NCBI RefSeq assembly: GCF_002878395.1
Contig: NC_061115.1
Span: forward strand, 217,146,717-217,210,716
Direction of reading: 5' to 3'
From: Capsicum annuum
Taxonomy: Eukaryota > Streptophyta > Magnoliopsida > Solanales > Solanaceae
DNA: 64,000 nucleotides
Positions 1 to 10,614 of this stretch are shown here, one piece after another. The notes beneath the pieces are model-generated. The model was given only the letters and a program-made list of their open reading frames with translations, did no database searches and was not told the DNA's origin. A program made the position numbers and the translations under genes. The stretch's first letter is position 1. Every line of letters begins with the position of its first letter.

Positions 1-527
1 ACCTCAATCGTATACTCAGTACATTCAGTTGTACTGGCGCATTTGCGCTATGGTGATTTCTCTTATGTTACACTATAGGTTCAAAGGCACGAGCTTCGGA
101 GCAGCAGTATTTGATCAGTTCCATATTTTAGTGTCAGTGGTGAGTCCTCATCATGCGATGACATATTTTGGCTTGTAATTTCAGTACTTAATTTTATTTT
201 ATTATTTCATTTCAGTTTTCTAGATTAAGTTAGTTGGGGACATGTCCCATTCAACTCCTTATTCAGATAGTTAGAGGCTTTCAGATGATTACAGTATCTT
301 CATATTTAGACTTCAGTATTTTTAGTTGTTTTAGTATTGTGATACCCCTTTTAGATATTATGTTTCATTAAGTATTGAACCTTATGGCCTTATAGTATTA
401 CGTATTCCGCACTTATGCTCTATATTATGTAGTTTATAGGTACAGATATCAGTCATGGGTTATCTTGTGGTCCTTTGGGGTCATGGGCACCATGTAGCAT
501 TTCGATTAACAGAATTGGGGCGTTACA
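1..527 (+). repeat. gypsy-1 5' LTR, 3' portion
   Basis: This stretch matches the end of the complete LTR at 5637-8355 closely, with scattered substitutions and shared tracts such as the GGGGACATGTCCC motif. It ends GGGGCGTTACA, just before the primer site. The 5' three quarters lie outside the window. Confidence 0.92.
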
Positions 528-531
528 AACT

Positions 532-544
532 TGGTATCAGAGCC
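532..544 (+). other. gypsy-1 primer-binding site (tRNA-iMet)
   Basis: TGGTATCAGAGCC begins five bases after the LTR end. It is the exact complement of the 3' end of plant initiator methionine tRNA and would prime minus-strand DNA synthesis. Confidence 0.9.
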
Positions 545-707
545 TAAGGTTCAACAGTGTCCTAGAAAGTCTGAAAGCCGTATCTAGTAGAGTCTTGTAA
601 AAGGGTGTGTTGCGCACCACATTCATGTGCAAGAGGCTATGATATATTTTAGGAACAGTTTTCCCCTCTTTTAGTATTCATGTCATGCGAGTGAACATAA
701 TCTCAAT

Positions 708-1795
708 TTGAACATTCAGTTTAAATTTCTTCTTTCTTGTTTTCAGAATATTCCTCCCAAAAAAAAGAGTGTGAATCAGATAGCCCCTTATTACAAAAAT
801 CATTTGGGTGAGCATGTTTCCCATGCTGGGTTCAAAGCTGCATTTACTGATCTTGCGCAGTTAGTTGCTACTCAGAATGAGCTTCCAGCTATCGTTCAGG
901 CCAACCCAGTGGCCAACTCTACTGCAGCCACGATTCAAGACTTCACCCAAATGAATCCTCCATTCTTCACAGGGTCTAAGTCCGCTGAGGATCCATGGGA
1001 ATTCCTTGACCATTTTTAGACAGTCACGGATATCATGGGGTTACTTTTTATCAGAGTGCTGATTTAGACACATACCAGTTACAGGATGTTGCTCATACTT
1101 GGTATAAATAGTGGAAGTCTGAGAGGTTAGGAGATACAGGTCCGATTGAGTGGGAGGAATTTGTCATGACTTTCTTAGAAAGATTCTTTTCCCAAGAGCT
1201 GAGGGAGGAAAAAGTTCTTGAGTTTATCAACCTCAGGCAGGGAAGCATAATGGTGAATGAGCATTCCTAAAAGCTTACTAAATTAGCTAGATACGCTCAT
1301 CATGTGGTGGTAGACAACCGATCAAAAAAAAATTAAGTTCGTTTTAGGAGTGAACAATAATTTGATGAATGAGTGCAGGTCTGCTATGCTGAATAGCAAC
1401 ATGACCATATCCAGACTCATGACTCATGCTCAGAAGATTAAGGAGAATAAGATCAAGATGAGGGAGAAGCAGAGTAAGAAAGCAAGGATAGGTAGCTTTA
1501 ATTTTAGACAGCCCAAATCAGAAGAAGGAAACCATTTGCAGTTTCATCCTAAATCATCAGCTCCAGTTCCTTCTTCAGATAGTGCTCTAGCTGCTAAGTT
1601 CAGAGAGGGTAACAGGGATAGAGCGCCAGGCTCTAAGGTACAGGGCAGTGTTAGCAGTGCCCGAACCAATCCCCTTTGTCAGACTTGTGGTAAGAACCAC
1701 AAGGGTATTTGTATTGTTTTGATTGTGGAAACCTAGGAAATGGGGTCAAGGATTGTCCTCAGTCAGGGCAGTAAAGTCATCTTTGTTATTCAGCT
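708..1795 (+). pseudogene. gypsy-1 gag relic
   Basis: Gag would form the capsid-like particle and bind template RNA. The usual MPPKKK start is visible near 750, but its ATG reads ATT. The N-terminal core shows QMNPPFFTGSKSAEDP (about 950-1000), and the FLERFF...LRQGS block lies near 1170-1245. Stops occur at about 1017, 1269 and 1334. A later open stretch (1350-1736) holds the basic linker with RSAMLNSNMTISRLMTHAQKI. The zinc knuckle near 1705-1755 is frameshifted and reads CFDCGNLGNGVKDC, with the zinc-binding His replaced by Asn. A non-functional relic. Confidence 0.88.
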
Positions 1796-1837
1796 CAATC
1801 AGATCACCCGAACCAGCAGGGTGCCACCTTCAGTGCT

Positions 1838-2524
1838 ACTAGTGGGCAGCGCACTAATCGTCTTTATGCTCTTCAGACTCGACAAGATCAGGAAAGTTCT
1901 CTTGATGTGGTAACTGTTATGTTATATATCTTTCATGTTCATCTTTATGCTTTGCTATATCTAGGAACTTCTTTGTCTTTTGTCACTCCTTAGATAGCAG
2001 TCGATTTCGGAGTCAGCCCTGAGATTTTAGCAGAGCCATTCTCAGTCTCCACCTCAATGGGTAAATCCATCATAGCCAGATGGGTATATAGGAACTGTAT
2101 GGTTATGATATTTCAAAAGGTCACCTCAGCAGATTTAGTCAAATTAGAGATGATAGATTTCGATGTCATTCTCTGCATATATTGGCTTCATTCATGCTAT
2201 ACCACGGTTGACTACAGAAATAGAATAGTTCAGTTCCAGCTTCCGAATGAACCCATCCTTGAATGGAAGGGTAGTACTTCATCTTTTAGGGGTCAGCTTG
2301 TTTTTTACCTTCGGGCTAGGAAAATGATATCTAAGGGATGTATTTATCATCTCATTCATGTCAAGGACTCTAGTACCGAGACTCTCATCCTTGATTCAGT
2401 CCCCATCATGAATGAATATTCGGATGTTTTTTCGAATGATATTCCAGGCATTCCTCTCGAAAGGGAAATAGACTTCAGCATAGATCTTCTTCTAGACACT
2501 CAGCCTTTATCTATTATGCTATAA
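1838..2524 (+). pseudogene. gypsy-1 aspartic protease relic
   Basis: This retropepsin would process the gag-pol polyprotein. The active-site neighbourhood reads LYLGTSLSFVTP near 1950-1992, where relatives have LLDPGSTLSYVTP, so the catalytic Asp is lost. A stop follows at about 1993. The second hallmark, normally FDVILGMDWL, reads FDVILCIYWL near 2158-2190. The linker to RT continues with EYSDVFSNDIPGIP to a stop at about 2522. Confidence 0.85.
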
Positions 2525-3790
2525 AAATAGAACCAGCATAGGTCAGAGAGTTAAAGGATCAGTTGAAGAATCTCATAGACAAGGGATTCATCAGACCCAG
2601 TGTGTCCTCGCGGGGTGCACTAGTCATATTTGTGCAAAAGAAAGATGATTCTCTCTGAATGTGAATAGATTATTGTCAGCTCAACAAAGTTACAATCAAG
2701 AACAAATATCCTCTTCCCAGAATTGATGACTTGTTCAACCAACTTTAAGGTGCCCGTTATTTCTCCAAGACAGACCTCAGATCCAGATATCATCAGCTCC
2801 AAGTTAGGGAATGTGACATCCTGAAGACAGTTTTTCATAATTGGTATGGTTACTTTGAACTCCTAGTTATGTCCTTTGGTCTTACTAATGCCCCTACAGC
2901 TTTCACGAACTTGATGAATCGTGTGTTCAAGCAGTACTTGGACATGTTCATCATAGTCTATATATATGATATTTTGGTCTATTCCTACACTGAGCACGAT
3001 CATGCAGACCATCTCAGAATAGTACTTCAGACTCTCAAAGATCATTAGCTATTATCCAAATTTAGTAAGTGTGTTTTTTGGCTAAGGTCAGTAGAATTCC
3101 TTGGCCATATCATTTTGGGTGATGGAATTAGAGTAGATCCTCAAAAGACCAAAGCGGTAAGAAACTGGCCTTGCCCTATCTCTCCATCAGATATCAGGAG
3201 TTTCTTGGGTTTGGATGGCTATTACAGATGGTTTGTTGAAGGATTTTCTTCTATTGCATCCTCTATGTCTAGATTGACACAGAAAAAGGTAAAGTTCCAG
3301 TGGTCAAATTCATGCAAGAAGAGTTTTCAGGAGTTGAAGACTCGACTCCCCTCAGCTCTAGTTTTATCACTTCCCGATGGTTCCTATGGGTTCATAGTAT
3401 ATTGTGATGCATCCAGAGTAGGTTTGGGTTGTGTTCTCATGTAGCATGGTAAGTTCATAGCCTATGCCTCCAGATGATTAAAGCCCCATGAGAAGAATTA
3501 TCCTACTCATGATCTTGAGTTAGAAGCCGTAGTATTTGCCTTGAAGATTTGGAGGCATTATCTATACAGAGTTCATGTAGATGTCTTCACAGATCATAAG
3601 ATCTTCCAGTATGTCTTTTCTCAAAAAGATCTCAATCTTCATCAGAGAAGGTGGTTAGAGCTCTTGAAGGATTATGACATGAGTGTTATTTACCATCGGG
3701 GAAAAGCCAATGTTGTGGCCAACGCTCTCAGTAGCCTATCAATGGGTAGTGTTACTCATGTTGAGTATAGTAAGAAAAATTTAGCTCAGG
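2525..3790 (+). pseudogene. gypsy-1 reverse transcriptase and RNase H relic
   Basis: RT and RNase H would copy the element RNA into DNA. RT signatures are [37 protein letters not shown] and FLGHIILGDGI. The catalytic box, normally YIDDILVYS, reads YIYDILVYS near 2960-2990, so one metal-binding Asp is missing. RNase H shows [14 protein letters not shown] (3400-3443), [19 protein letters not shown] (3510-3560) and [11 protein letters not shown]. Stops occur at about 2523, 2538, 2657, 2747, 3047, 3442 and 3476. The polyprotein would have been one reading frame; it is now broken. Confidence 0.9.
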
Positions 3791-5248
3791 AAGTCCATCA
3801 GCTTGCCAGACTAGGCATTCAAATAGTCGATTCTTCAGAAGGTAGTGCTTGTGTCCATCATAGTTCAGAATCATCTCTAGTTTCTGAGGTGAAAGAAAAG
3901 CAAGATAGATATTCCAGTTTAGTCAAGTTGAAAAAGTAAGTCAAGGATCAGAAAGTAGAGGCTTTCTCCTAAGGGGGAGATAGTGTTCTTCGTTGTCAGG
4001 GTCGTCTTTGTGTTCCAGGTGTAGATAACTTAAGGCAGCGAATTCTTGTACAAGTGCATGGTACACGCTACTCTATTCATCCAGGGGCCACTAAGATGTA
4101 TTGATACTTGCGGGAGATCTATTAGTGGAGTGGGATGAAGAGAGATATTGCAGAGTTTGTGGCTAAGTGCTCTACATGTCAGCAGGTTAAGATAGAGCAT
4201 CAGAAGCCTAGTGATCCCATGTAGGAGTTCATTATTCCTACCTGGAAGTGGGAAGAAGTAACCTCATCGTCCGCATGATTCAGTTTGGGTCATTGTAGAC
4301 AGGATGACCAAATTATCTCATTTCCTTCCAGTCCTTACCTCATATTCAGCCGAGGATTATGCCAAACTCTATATCAGAGAGTTGGTTAGCTTACATGGTA
4401 TTCCTTTATCTATTATCTCTGATAGGGGTACCCAATTCACCTCTCACTTCTAGAAATATTTCTAAAAGGGTCTTGGAACCCAAGTCCATCTCAGTACAGC
4501 GTTTTATCCTCAGACAGATGGTCAAGTAGAAAGGACAATTCAGACTCTAAAAGATATGCTAAGGGCATGTGCCATTGATTTCAAGGGAAGTTGGGATGAT
4601 CACTTACCTTTGATTGAGTTTGCATACAACAATAGTTATCACTTCAGTATTCACATGGCTCCATTTGAAGCTCTCTACGGTAGGAGATGCAGATCTCCTG
4701 TTGGCTGGTTCGAAGCTAGTGAGGCCTTAGTCATAGGGCCTGATTTAGTATTTGGTGCCTTAGAGAAATTTTAGTTGATTAGAGGAAGACTCTAGGCTAC
4801 TCAGAGCCGACAGAAGTCTTATACAGATATTCGTAGAAAGGATCTCGAGTTTGAGATTGGTTACTTTGTATATCTCAAGATCTCTCCCATGAAGGGAGTG
4901 AAGAGATTTGGAAAAAAGGGAAAGCTCAGTCCCCGATATGTCGATCCCTTTAAGATTCTCAGTCGCTTTTGAAAAGTAGCTTATGAACTTGAACTGCCTT
5001 CAGATTTAGCCGCAGCTCATCCAGTCTTCTATGTCTCTTTGCTAAAGAAGTGCCTAAGTGACCCATCAGTTGTAGTCCCCATTCAGAGCTTTGATGTTCA
5101 GAACAGCCTCTCCTATGAGGAGATACCAATTGAAATCCTAGACTACCAGACTCGTAGATTGAGGAACAAAGAAGTCCCTCTAGTCAAATTTCTTTGGCGA
5201 AATCAGTCCGTTGAGGGTGCCACTTGGGAAGTAGAAGCAGACATGTGA
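3791..5248 (+). pseudogene. gypsy-1 integrase and chromodomain-like tail relic
   Basis: Integrase would insert the cDNA into the genome. The HHCC zinc-binding region shows HPGATKMY and CSTCQQVK (4075-4195). The core shows [28 protein letters not shown] and FYPQTDGQVERTIQTLKDMLRA. The conserved [11 protein letters not shown] and [13 protein letters not shown] follow (4610-4700). The tail (4790-5248) has VYLKISPMKGVKRFGKKGKLSP and ends in RNKEVPLVKFLWRNQSVEGATWE, typical of chromovirus chromodomains. Several stops (near 3939, 4102, 4124, 4452, 4773) and a deletion near 4255 inactivate it. Confidence 0.9.
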
Positions 5249-5636
5249 ACCAAGTACCCTCATCTCTTTTCCACTAATTTAGATTCCGCTCAAGGTATCA
5301 ATTTTCCTTAAGCCTACTCAGTTTTATGTTCAAGTTTTTGTTACAAACCTGGTATCTTCTAGCATTACGTATTCAGTCATGTGCCTATGTGTCAGTTTAG
5401 ACATGCATTCATGTATCAGTTCAGTCAGATAATCATGCATCAGTCAAGCATTCATGAATTCAACTCGCCAGTCATGCATCAGATATGTATGTTCAGTTAT
5501 GCTATATTCAGTTTAGCATTCATGTTAGTTCATAAATCATGTGCTGGTTGAGCATAATCTGTATACGCGGCGTCTTATCTTTTCTTCCCTCTCAATCAGT
5601 CTCATTCGAGGACGAATGTTCCCAAGGGGGAGATAT
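5249..5636 (+). other. gypsy-1 3' untranslated region and polypurine tract
   Basis: This is non-coding sequence between the chromodomain end and the 3' LTR, rich in repeated CATGCATCAG/TTCAGT words. It ends with the family hallmark TCGAGGACGAATGTTCCCAA and the polypurine tract (about 5621-5636), which would prime plus-strand synthesis. Confidence 0.8.
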
Positions 5637-8355
5637 TGTAATACCCCATAAAATCCTAAGTCCGAAATTCAGCTCGTTTAGCTCTTAAAGCTCTTTAAAA
5701 TATTCAACACTTAGAAAATTTTGGCAAGTATTCCAACACTTAGCCTATTTCAAACCTCTGAACTTTAGGGATTTATTTGATGACTTCCTGACCTCTGTTT
5801 TTGGATTTTCAAGTTGCGTTGCTATTGGGGAAGTCAAGAGTACATCCCAGGTAAGTTTTGGAATTTTTGGAGTAGAGTAAGGGAACGTTTGGGTGCCCAA
5901 AATAGTGGCACCATGCGATTAGCATGCGTCGCATGCTGTATAGCATGCTCCAAAAATTTTCAGCATTTCAGGGTCAACTTCAAACGATCATAACTTCCTG
6001 TATTTATTTAACTGTGAGATATGCTATATATAAATGGAAATCTCTTTGAGTCCTCTTTCCAATTCAATTGGTTTCATCCGATTTGAACATTGGGGTAAAA
6101 AGTTATGATCAATTTACTTCAGCCTATCAAACAGTCAACAGAGGGATAGCTGTGTCTTTCTCTCTTTCTTTAGGGCATTTTGGTCATCTTCCACCCCTAT
6201 ATATACCCCTTAACAAAGAATTAAGCCTCATTTTCAGAAAAATATACTCCTTTTCTCTAATTTCTCTCAAGAACAATAAGAGGGATTTTCAATTGAGGAT
6301 CCAAATTCAAGAATTTTCTTCGTCAATCTTCATGAAATCAAGAATTAAGGTATGCGTAGTGTTCATCCATGGAGCTCAAAAATCAAGTTTTAAATTATGT
6401 ATTGTGAATACTTTGTTGTGGTATGATTATGTTCATGTTGATGGTTGTTGTATGGTTTCAAGTTGGAATTTTTATGTATTTTCATGAAGCTATATTAGTA
6501 TGTAAGTTGAAATCTATGAAATTAGTTGTTTATGATATCGATATTGTTGGATGTTGATAATCAAGCTGTTGATGTTGAATGATTCCCAAGTTGGAATCTT
6601 TATGTGTTATTATGAATCTATGACACCATGTGCGTTGAAAACATGTAAAACTTGGTTGTTCATGATGTAAAATCTTATGGTTTCACCTATGCCTAAATTG
6701 TGCGTGCAAGGTGTTCGATGAAATTCCTAGAATAATAATAATCATGTTTTCATGACTTAAGAGTACCAAGTAATAAGTCCATGCTCTATGCTTTATGATT
6801 CTACATGAATTCCATGTTATTGATGTATTGTGGTGGTGATATGTAGTGAACATGATGTTGAAGTTAACAAAGTACTTCCATGTTGAATGTATCCCCTCCC
6901 ACGTATGAAATGTTGAGAACCAAGTGTAGTATTGAATCCCCTACTTATGATATTGTGAATTGTGGACTCTATTCCTATGAACAAGTCATCATGTGTGTCA
7001 GTTTCTTTCCATCGAGTCCTGGGGGTACTTGTACCTGAAGAATATAGCTGTGTGCCTAGAGCCATGTCATGTTTTCACGATATCCACAGTCAAGTCATGT
7101 TCCATAGAACTCAGTCAGTCATGTGACTCCAGAAAAATGTATTAACTCATTATTCTAAGAAATTTCATGAACTCGATCAGTCGTAAGTAGTATTTCGTCA
7201 TTCAACGTAACTCAGTAACTCAGCTCAGTATTCATGTTCAGTGTCTATTCAGATGGGAGTAGGATTCAGCACCGAGTGAACCCAGGATGGGAATCCACAC
7301 TGCCAGATTGAGGGTGAGATTCCTAGAAGCAATCCTTGCATTCTAGAACTATGTAGCCAGCATTGAGAAATCAACACTACTAACTTAAGAGTTGATGAGG
7401 CAGATACCCGCCGTTCTCTTATAGGGACACTGCCAGATTTGAGGGTCACTCACAGCTTGTCTTTACCTGTGGTACGGTATTGGCACCCTTCCAATCAGGG
7501 TACAAATTGGACACCGATTTAGCTATTGAAGCACATTTGGGGCATGTCAGTTAGATGAATTCTCCCATAGTTACAGTTTCAATATCAGTCTCAGTAAAAA
7601 AATTTGGATAGTTTATCAGAATATCAGGATTGTCAGATACAGTCAACTCAGATACAGTAGGGAACTCAGCTAGTTGCACCAGCATCAGACTCTCAGTTAC
7701 AGTCACTTATGTTGTCAGTTATTAGTATGATGTTATGATAGTTTCAGTCTCGTAATCATGTATGTATTCTAATGCTCATATTAGTCAGTTAGTATAGTTC
7801 ATGTATATGAACCCTTTGCATATAGCCTACGTCACTCGTATACTCAGTACATTCAGTTGTACTGATGCATTTTCGCTATGGTGCTTTCTCTTATGTTACA
7901 CCATAGATTCAGAGGCACGAGCTTCGGAGCAGCAGTAGTTGACCAGTTCCAGCTTTCAGCGTCAGTGGTGAGTCCTCATCATGCGAGGACATATTTTGGC
8001 TTGTCATTTCAGTACTCAATTTTATTTTATTATTTTATTTCAGTTTTCTAGACGAAGTTAGTTGGGGACATGTCCCATTCAACTCCTTATTCAGACATTT
8101 AGAGGTTTTCAGATGATTACAGTATCTTCAGATTTAGACTTCAGTATTTTCAGTTGTTTTGGTATTGTGATACCCCTTTCAAATATTATGTTTCATTCAG
8201 TATTGAACCTTATGACCTTACAGTATTACGTATTCCGTATTTATGCTCTATATTATGCAGTGTACAGGTACAGATATCAGTCATGGGTTAGCTTGTGGTC
8301 CTTCGGGGTCATGGCCACCATGTAGCGCTCCGATTACCAAAATCGGGGCGTTACA
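5637..8355 (+). repeat. gypsy-1 3' LTR, complete (2719 bp)
   Basis: It starts TGTAATACCCC after the polypurine tract and ends GGGGCGTTACA before ankyrin sequence, with inverted TGTAA/TTACA ends. The final 527 bp repeat the start of the window. The same LTR superfamily recurs, diverged, at 14213-17869. No gene is supported inside it. Confidence 0.92.
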
Positions 8356-9440
8356 GTAACCTTCACTGGATGCAATGTGAATTGCTTTCGTCCAGTCATT
8401 TTCACTGCCAGCCGTAAGGTACACTAAAGATTTTTTCCAACCCAGCATATCAGAAACTACATCCGCCAATCCTAATTTAACAGCATAGTGTAGTGAATTC
8501 CAACCCCACAAGTCAGGTTCCTCGCATAAAGGCTTATTCCATCGCCCTAGTGATCTAATGCAATATGGATGTGCCAACACCATAAATGCATAAATAAGGG
8601 TTTAGATCTTCTCGCAAATCTAGTTCCACAATAGACATTACGAAATTACCAGCAGAAATTGCAGATAAATGTTTTTTAGAGCGGTTACATAAGAAGTGAT
8701 CTTAATGATACATAAGTTGATTATAAATTGATGAGGCTAATGAAGGATCATAGTGAGACTATTGACATGATTAATCCAAATTTATGTAGACGATGTTAAT
8801 TATGGGAAAGTCAACAGAAGTTAGATGTCGATACTGAAAATAACAAAAAATTTGTACCTTTATGTTCCTGAATTACTGCTGCATGCAGAGGCGTTCTATT
8901 AGATGGACCCGTAGCATAAGTTGGTTTCTTGCAGAATTCCAAGATGTTAATCAAAGCATCATGAAAACTAGATTCAGCCGCCAGATACATTGGCGTCTCC
9001 TGTGCATGGTTAGGCAGAAATTCGAATTCAAAATATTCTTTCGCCAAGAGCTTAACCACATCTAAATGCTGGCTCCTCACAGCCTTGTGCAGAGCTGTAT
9101 CTCCACTAGCATCCGTCATCCTCGTGAGTTTCTTGTTATTGTTATGATCTTCTATACATGCAAGCAGCACAAGTACTACTTCCGTATGCCCTTCATTAGC
9201 TGCTATGTGAAGAGCGCTTTCATTTTTCTTGTTTTGACAGCATAATGTTGCCGGAGTTATCTTATGGACTTCTGCCGCGAAATGAGAGTGGCCATAGAGG
9301 GATGTGACATGGAGGACCGTGTTGCCCTTCAGAGTGACTTGGTAGCCATTTTCCTCATCCCTTTTCAGATGGTCAACAAGTAGAAAATTCGCATCTTCGA
9401 TATTGCCTCTCATCGCAGCAATATACAGGGTCGGATCCAT
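8356..9440 (-). pseudogene. ankyrin-repeat (ACD6-like) pseudogene, cut by gypsy-1
   Basis: Exon 1 runs on the minus strand from ATG at 9440 to about 8857: MDPTLYIAAMRGN, then ankyrin repeats with GNTVLHVTSLYGHSHFAAEV, ESALHIAANEGHTEVV, GDTALHKAVRSQHLDVVKLL and RTPLHAAVIQEH, followed by a GT donor. Exon 2 (about 8583-8356) continues with WNKPLCEEPDLWGWNSLHYAV, SDMLGWKKSL and AIHIASSEG, and is cut by gypsy-1. In ACD6-like proteins the ankyrins precede a membrane PGG domain; here that part would lie beyond gypsy-1, outside the window. Exon 1 has no stop, so it may have been functional until the insertion. It is closely related to the plus-strand copy at 10615-12611. Confidence 0.85.
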
Positions 9441-10120
9441 TCCTTCTGATTTGGCGTTTTATCCAAAATCTCCCAATGATAATCCTGTAAGTCCTTTGCT
9501 TTCTCTGATGAAACATTATTATATATAGGAAAAACTAATTAGATTCTTAATGAATCTCAAGGAAGAAAGAGATCTGGTGCTTGCCTTGATCACAAGAAAG
9601 GGATTTTTTATATGTTTTCGTATTTCGCATTCTTGTCAAAACAACCCACTCCGATCGCACATATAGCTTAATCTAAAGTAAGGCATCTTCAATAAATGAA
9701 ATAAAAAAACCATGAACATATCTATCACTCAAGAACATTATACAAAAAGGTTGAAGAAAGAGTCTCTATGTAAGTTATGTAGGAAGTTTCAGATCATAAG
9801 GCCTATTCTTTCACCAAAGCAACGTTACTTCCTACTAACACACAATATTATCTATAGTAGCTTGCTTTTCATTCATGGAATATGGGTACTTCTTATTAAC
9901 GTGCAATAGTAGCTTGCTCTTATAGCATCTTTATCAACTTCCAACACCAAATTGCATGATAACACATAAGGCAGCTGCGACATACTCAACTCTACAAGTT
10001 AAGAAAGGAACCAAAAAAAGAAAAAAGAGTAAAACAAGAGAATATTATCATAGGTTGCTTCTTAGGCACCAAGTGAATGTCATTTCTCCAAAAGAACAGA
10101 TTGCAGTGTAAAGCATCATA
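9441..10120. other. Spacer between the two ankyrin pseudogenes, left part
   Basis: This AT-rich non-coding stretch lies upstream of both ankyrin starts, so it would hold the two 5' regions. I see no convincing paired promoter. The short ORF at 9712-9909 has no recognisable domain. Confidence 0.5.
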
Positions 10121-10268
10121 GCTATGCGTAGGGTTGGGGGAAGGGCCCCACCATAAGGGTGTATTGTACACAACCTTACCTTGCAGGTCTGCCAGAGTCT
10201 GTTTTCAAGGATTGAAGCCGTGACCTCTTGGTCACATGACAACAACTTTACCAGTTACTCCAAGGTCA
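10121..10268 (-). repeat. SINE, TS-like (Solanaceae tRNA-derived) remnant
   Basis: Read on the minus strand it begins with a tRNA-like part, ACTGGTAAAGTTGTTGTCAT, then GACCAAGAGGTCACGGCTTC, a box-B-like segment. It ends in the GGGGCCCTTCCCCCAACCCT body and GCATAGC. This matches my memory of the TS SINE layout of Solanaceae; the exact family needs a database comparison. Confidence 0.7.
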
Positions 10269-10269
10269 C

Positions 10270-10345
10270 ATAGAGCTATGCGTAGGGTTGGGAGAAGAGG
10301 GCCAGACCACAGGGGTCTATTGCACCGGGCTGCCCTTCTATCATT
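10270..10345 (-). repeat. Second SINE 3'-part fragment
   Basis: It repeats AGCTATGCGTAGGGTTGGG of the adjacent SINE, then adds GGGTCTATTGCACCGGGCTG, the 3' part of TS-like SINEs that the first copy lacks. The tRNA-like part is missing here, so this is a truncated copy or a broken-up single insertion. Confidence 0.6.
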
Positions 10346-10614
10346 TTCAATTGCTTAGTGTTCGAAAAAAGAGTCATGACAAGAAGATCTTAAATAGTTA
10401 AAAGATGTTTTTATTCATGTTTGTTTTTCTTTACAAATTCCTTTCATCTGATCAAAGCAAACAATAAGTTCCTTTCTTTTGATCAAAGGCAAAGATCTGC
10501 ACGGTGTTCAGATAAATCTATATAATGTTTCATCCAGAAAAAGCAAAGAACTCACAAGACTATTATAATTAGGAGATTTTGGATAAATCCGGATAGCAAA
10601 TAAAAGAAACGAAA
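10346..10614. other. Region upstream of the plus-strand ankyrin pseudogene
   Basis: Non-coding. It contains two close copies of a CTTTCATCTGATCAAAG-like word (10440-10485). A promoter would be expected here, but none can be assigned with confidence. Confidence 0.4.

Larger units (their letters stand above)
1..8355 (+). mobile_element. Ty3/gypsy chromovirus-like LTR retrotransposon gypsy-1 (5' end outside window)
   Basis: The order is partial 5' LTR, tRNA-iMet primer site, gag, protease, RT, RNase H, integrase, chromodomain-like tail, polypurine tract and complete 3' LTR, all on the plus strand. Domain order and the C-terminal tail fit Tekay/Del-like chromoviruses. Every coding domain carries stops or frameshifts, so the copy is dead. 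The 3' LTR ends TTACA at 8355, followed directly by ankyrin-gene sequence; the element is therefore inserted in that gene. The candidate 5-bp target duplication is GTAAC at 8356-8360, but its partner lies outside the window. Confidence 0.93.
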
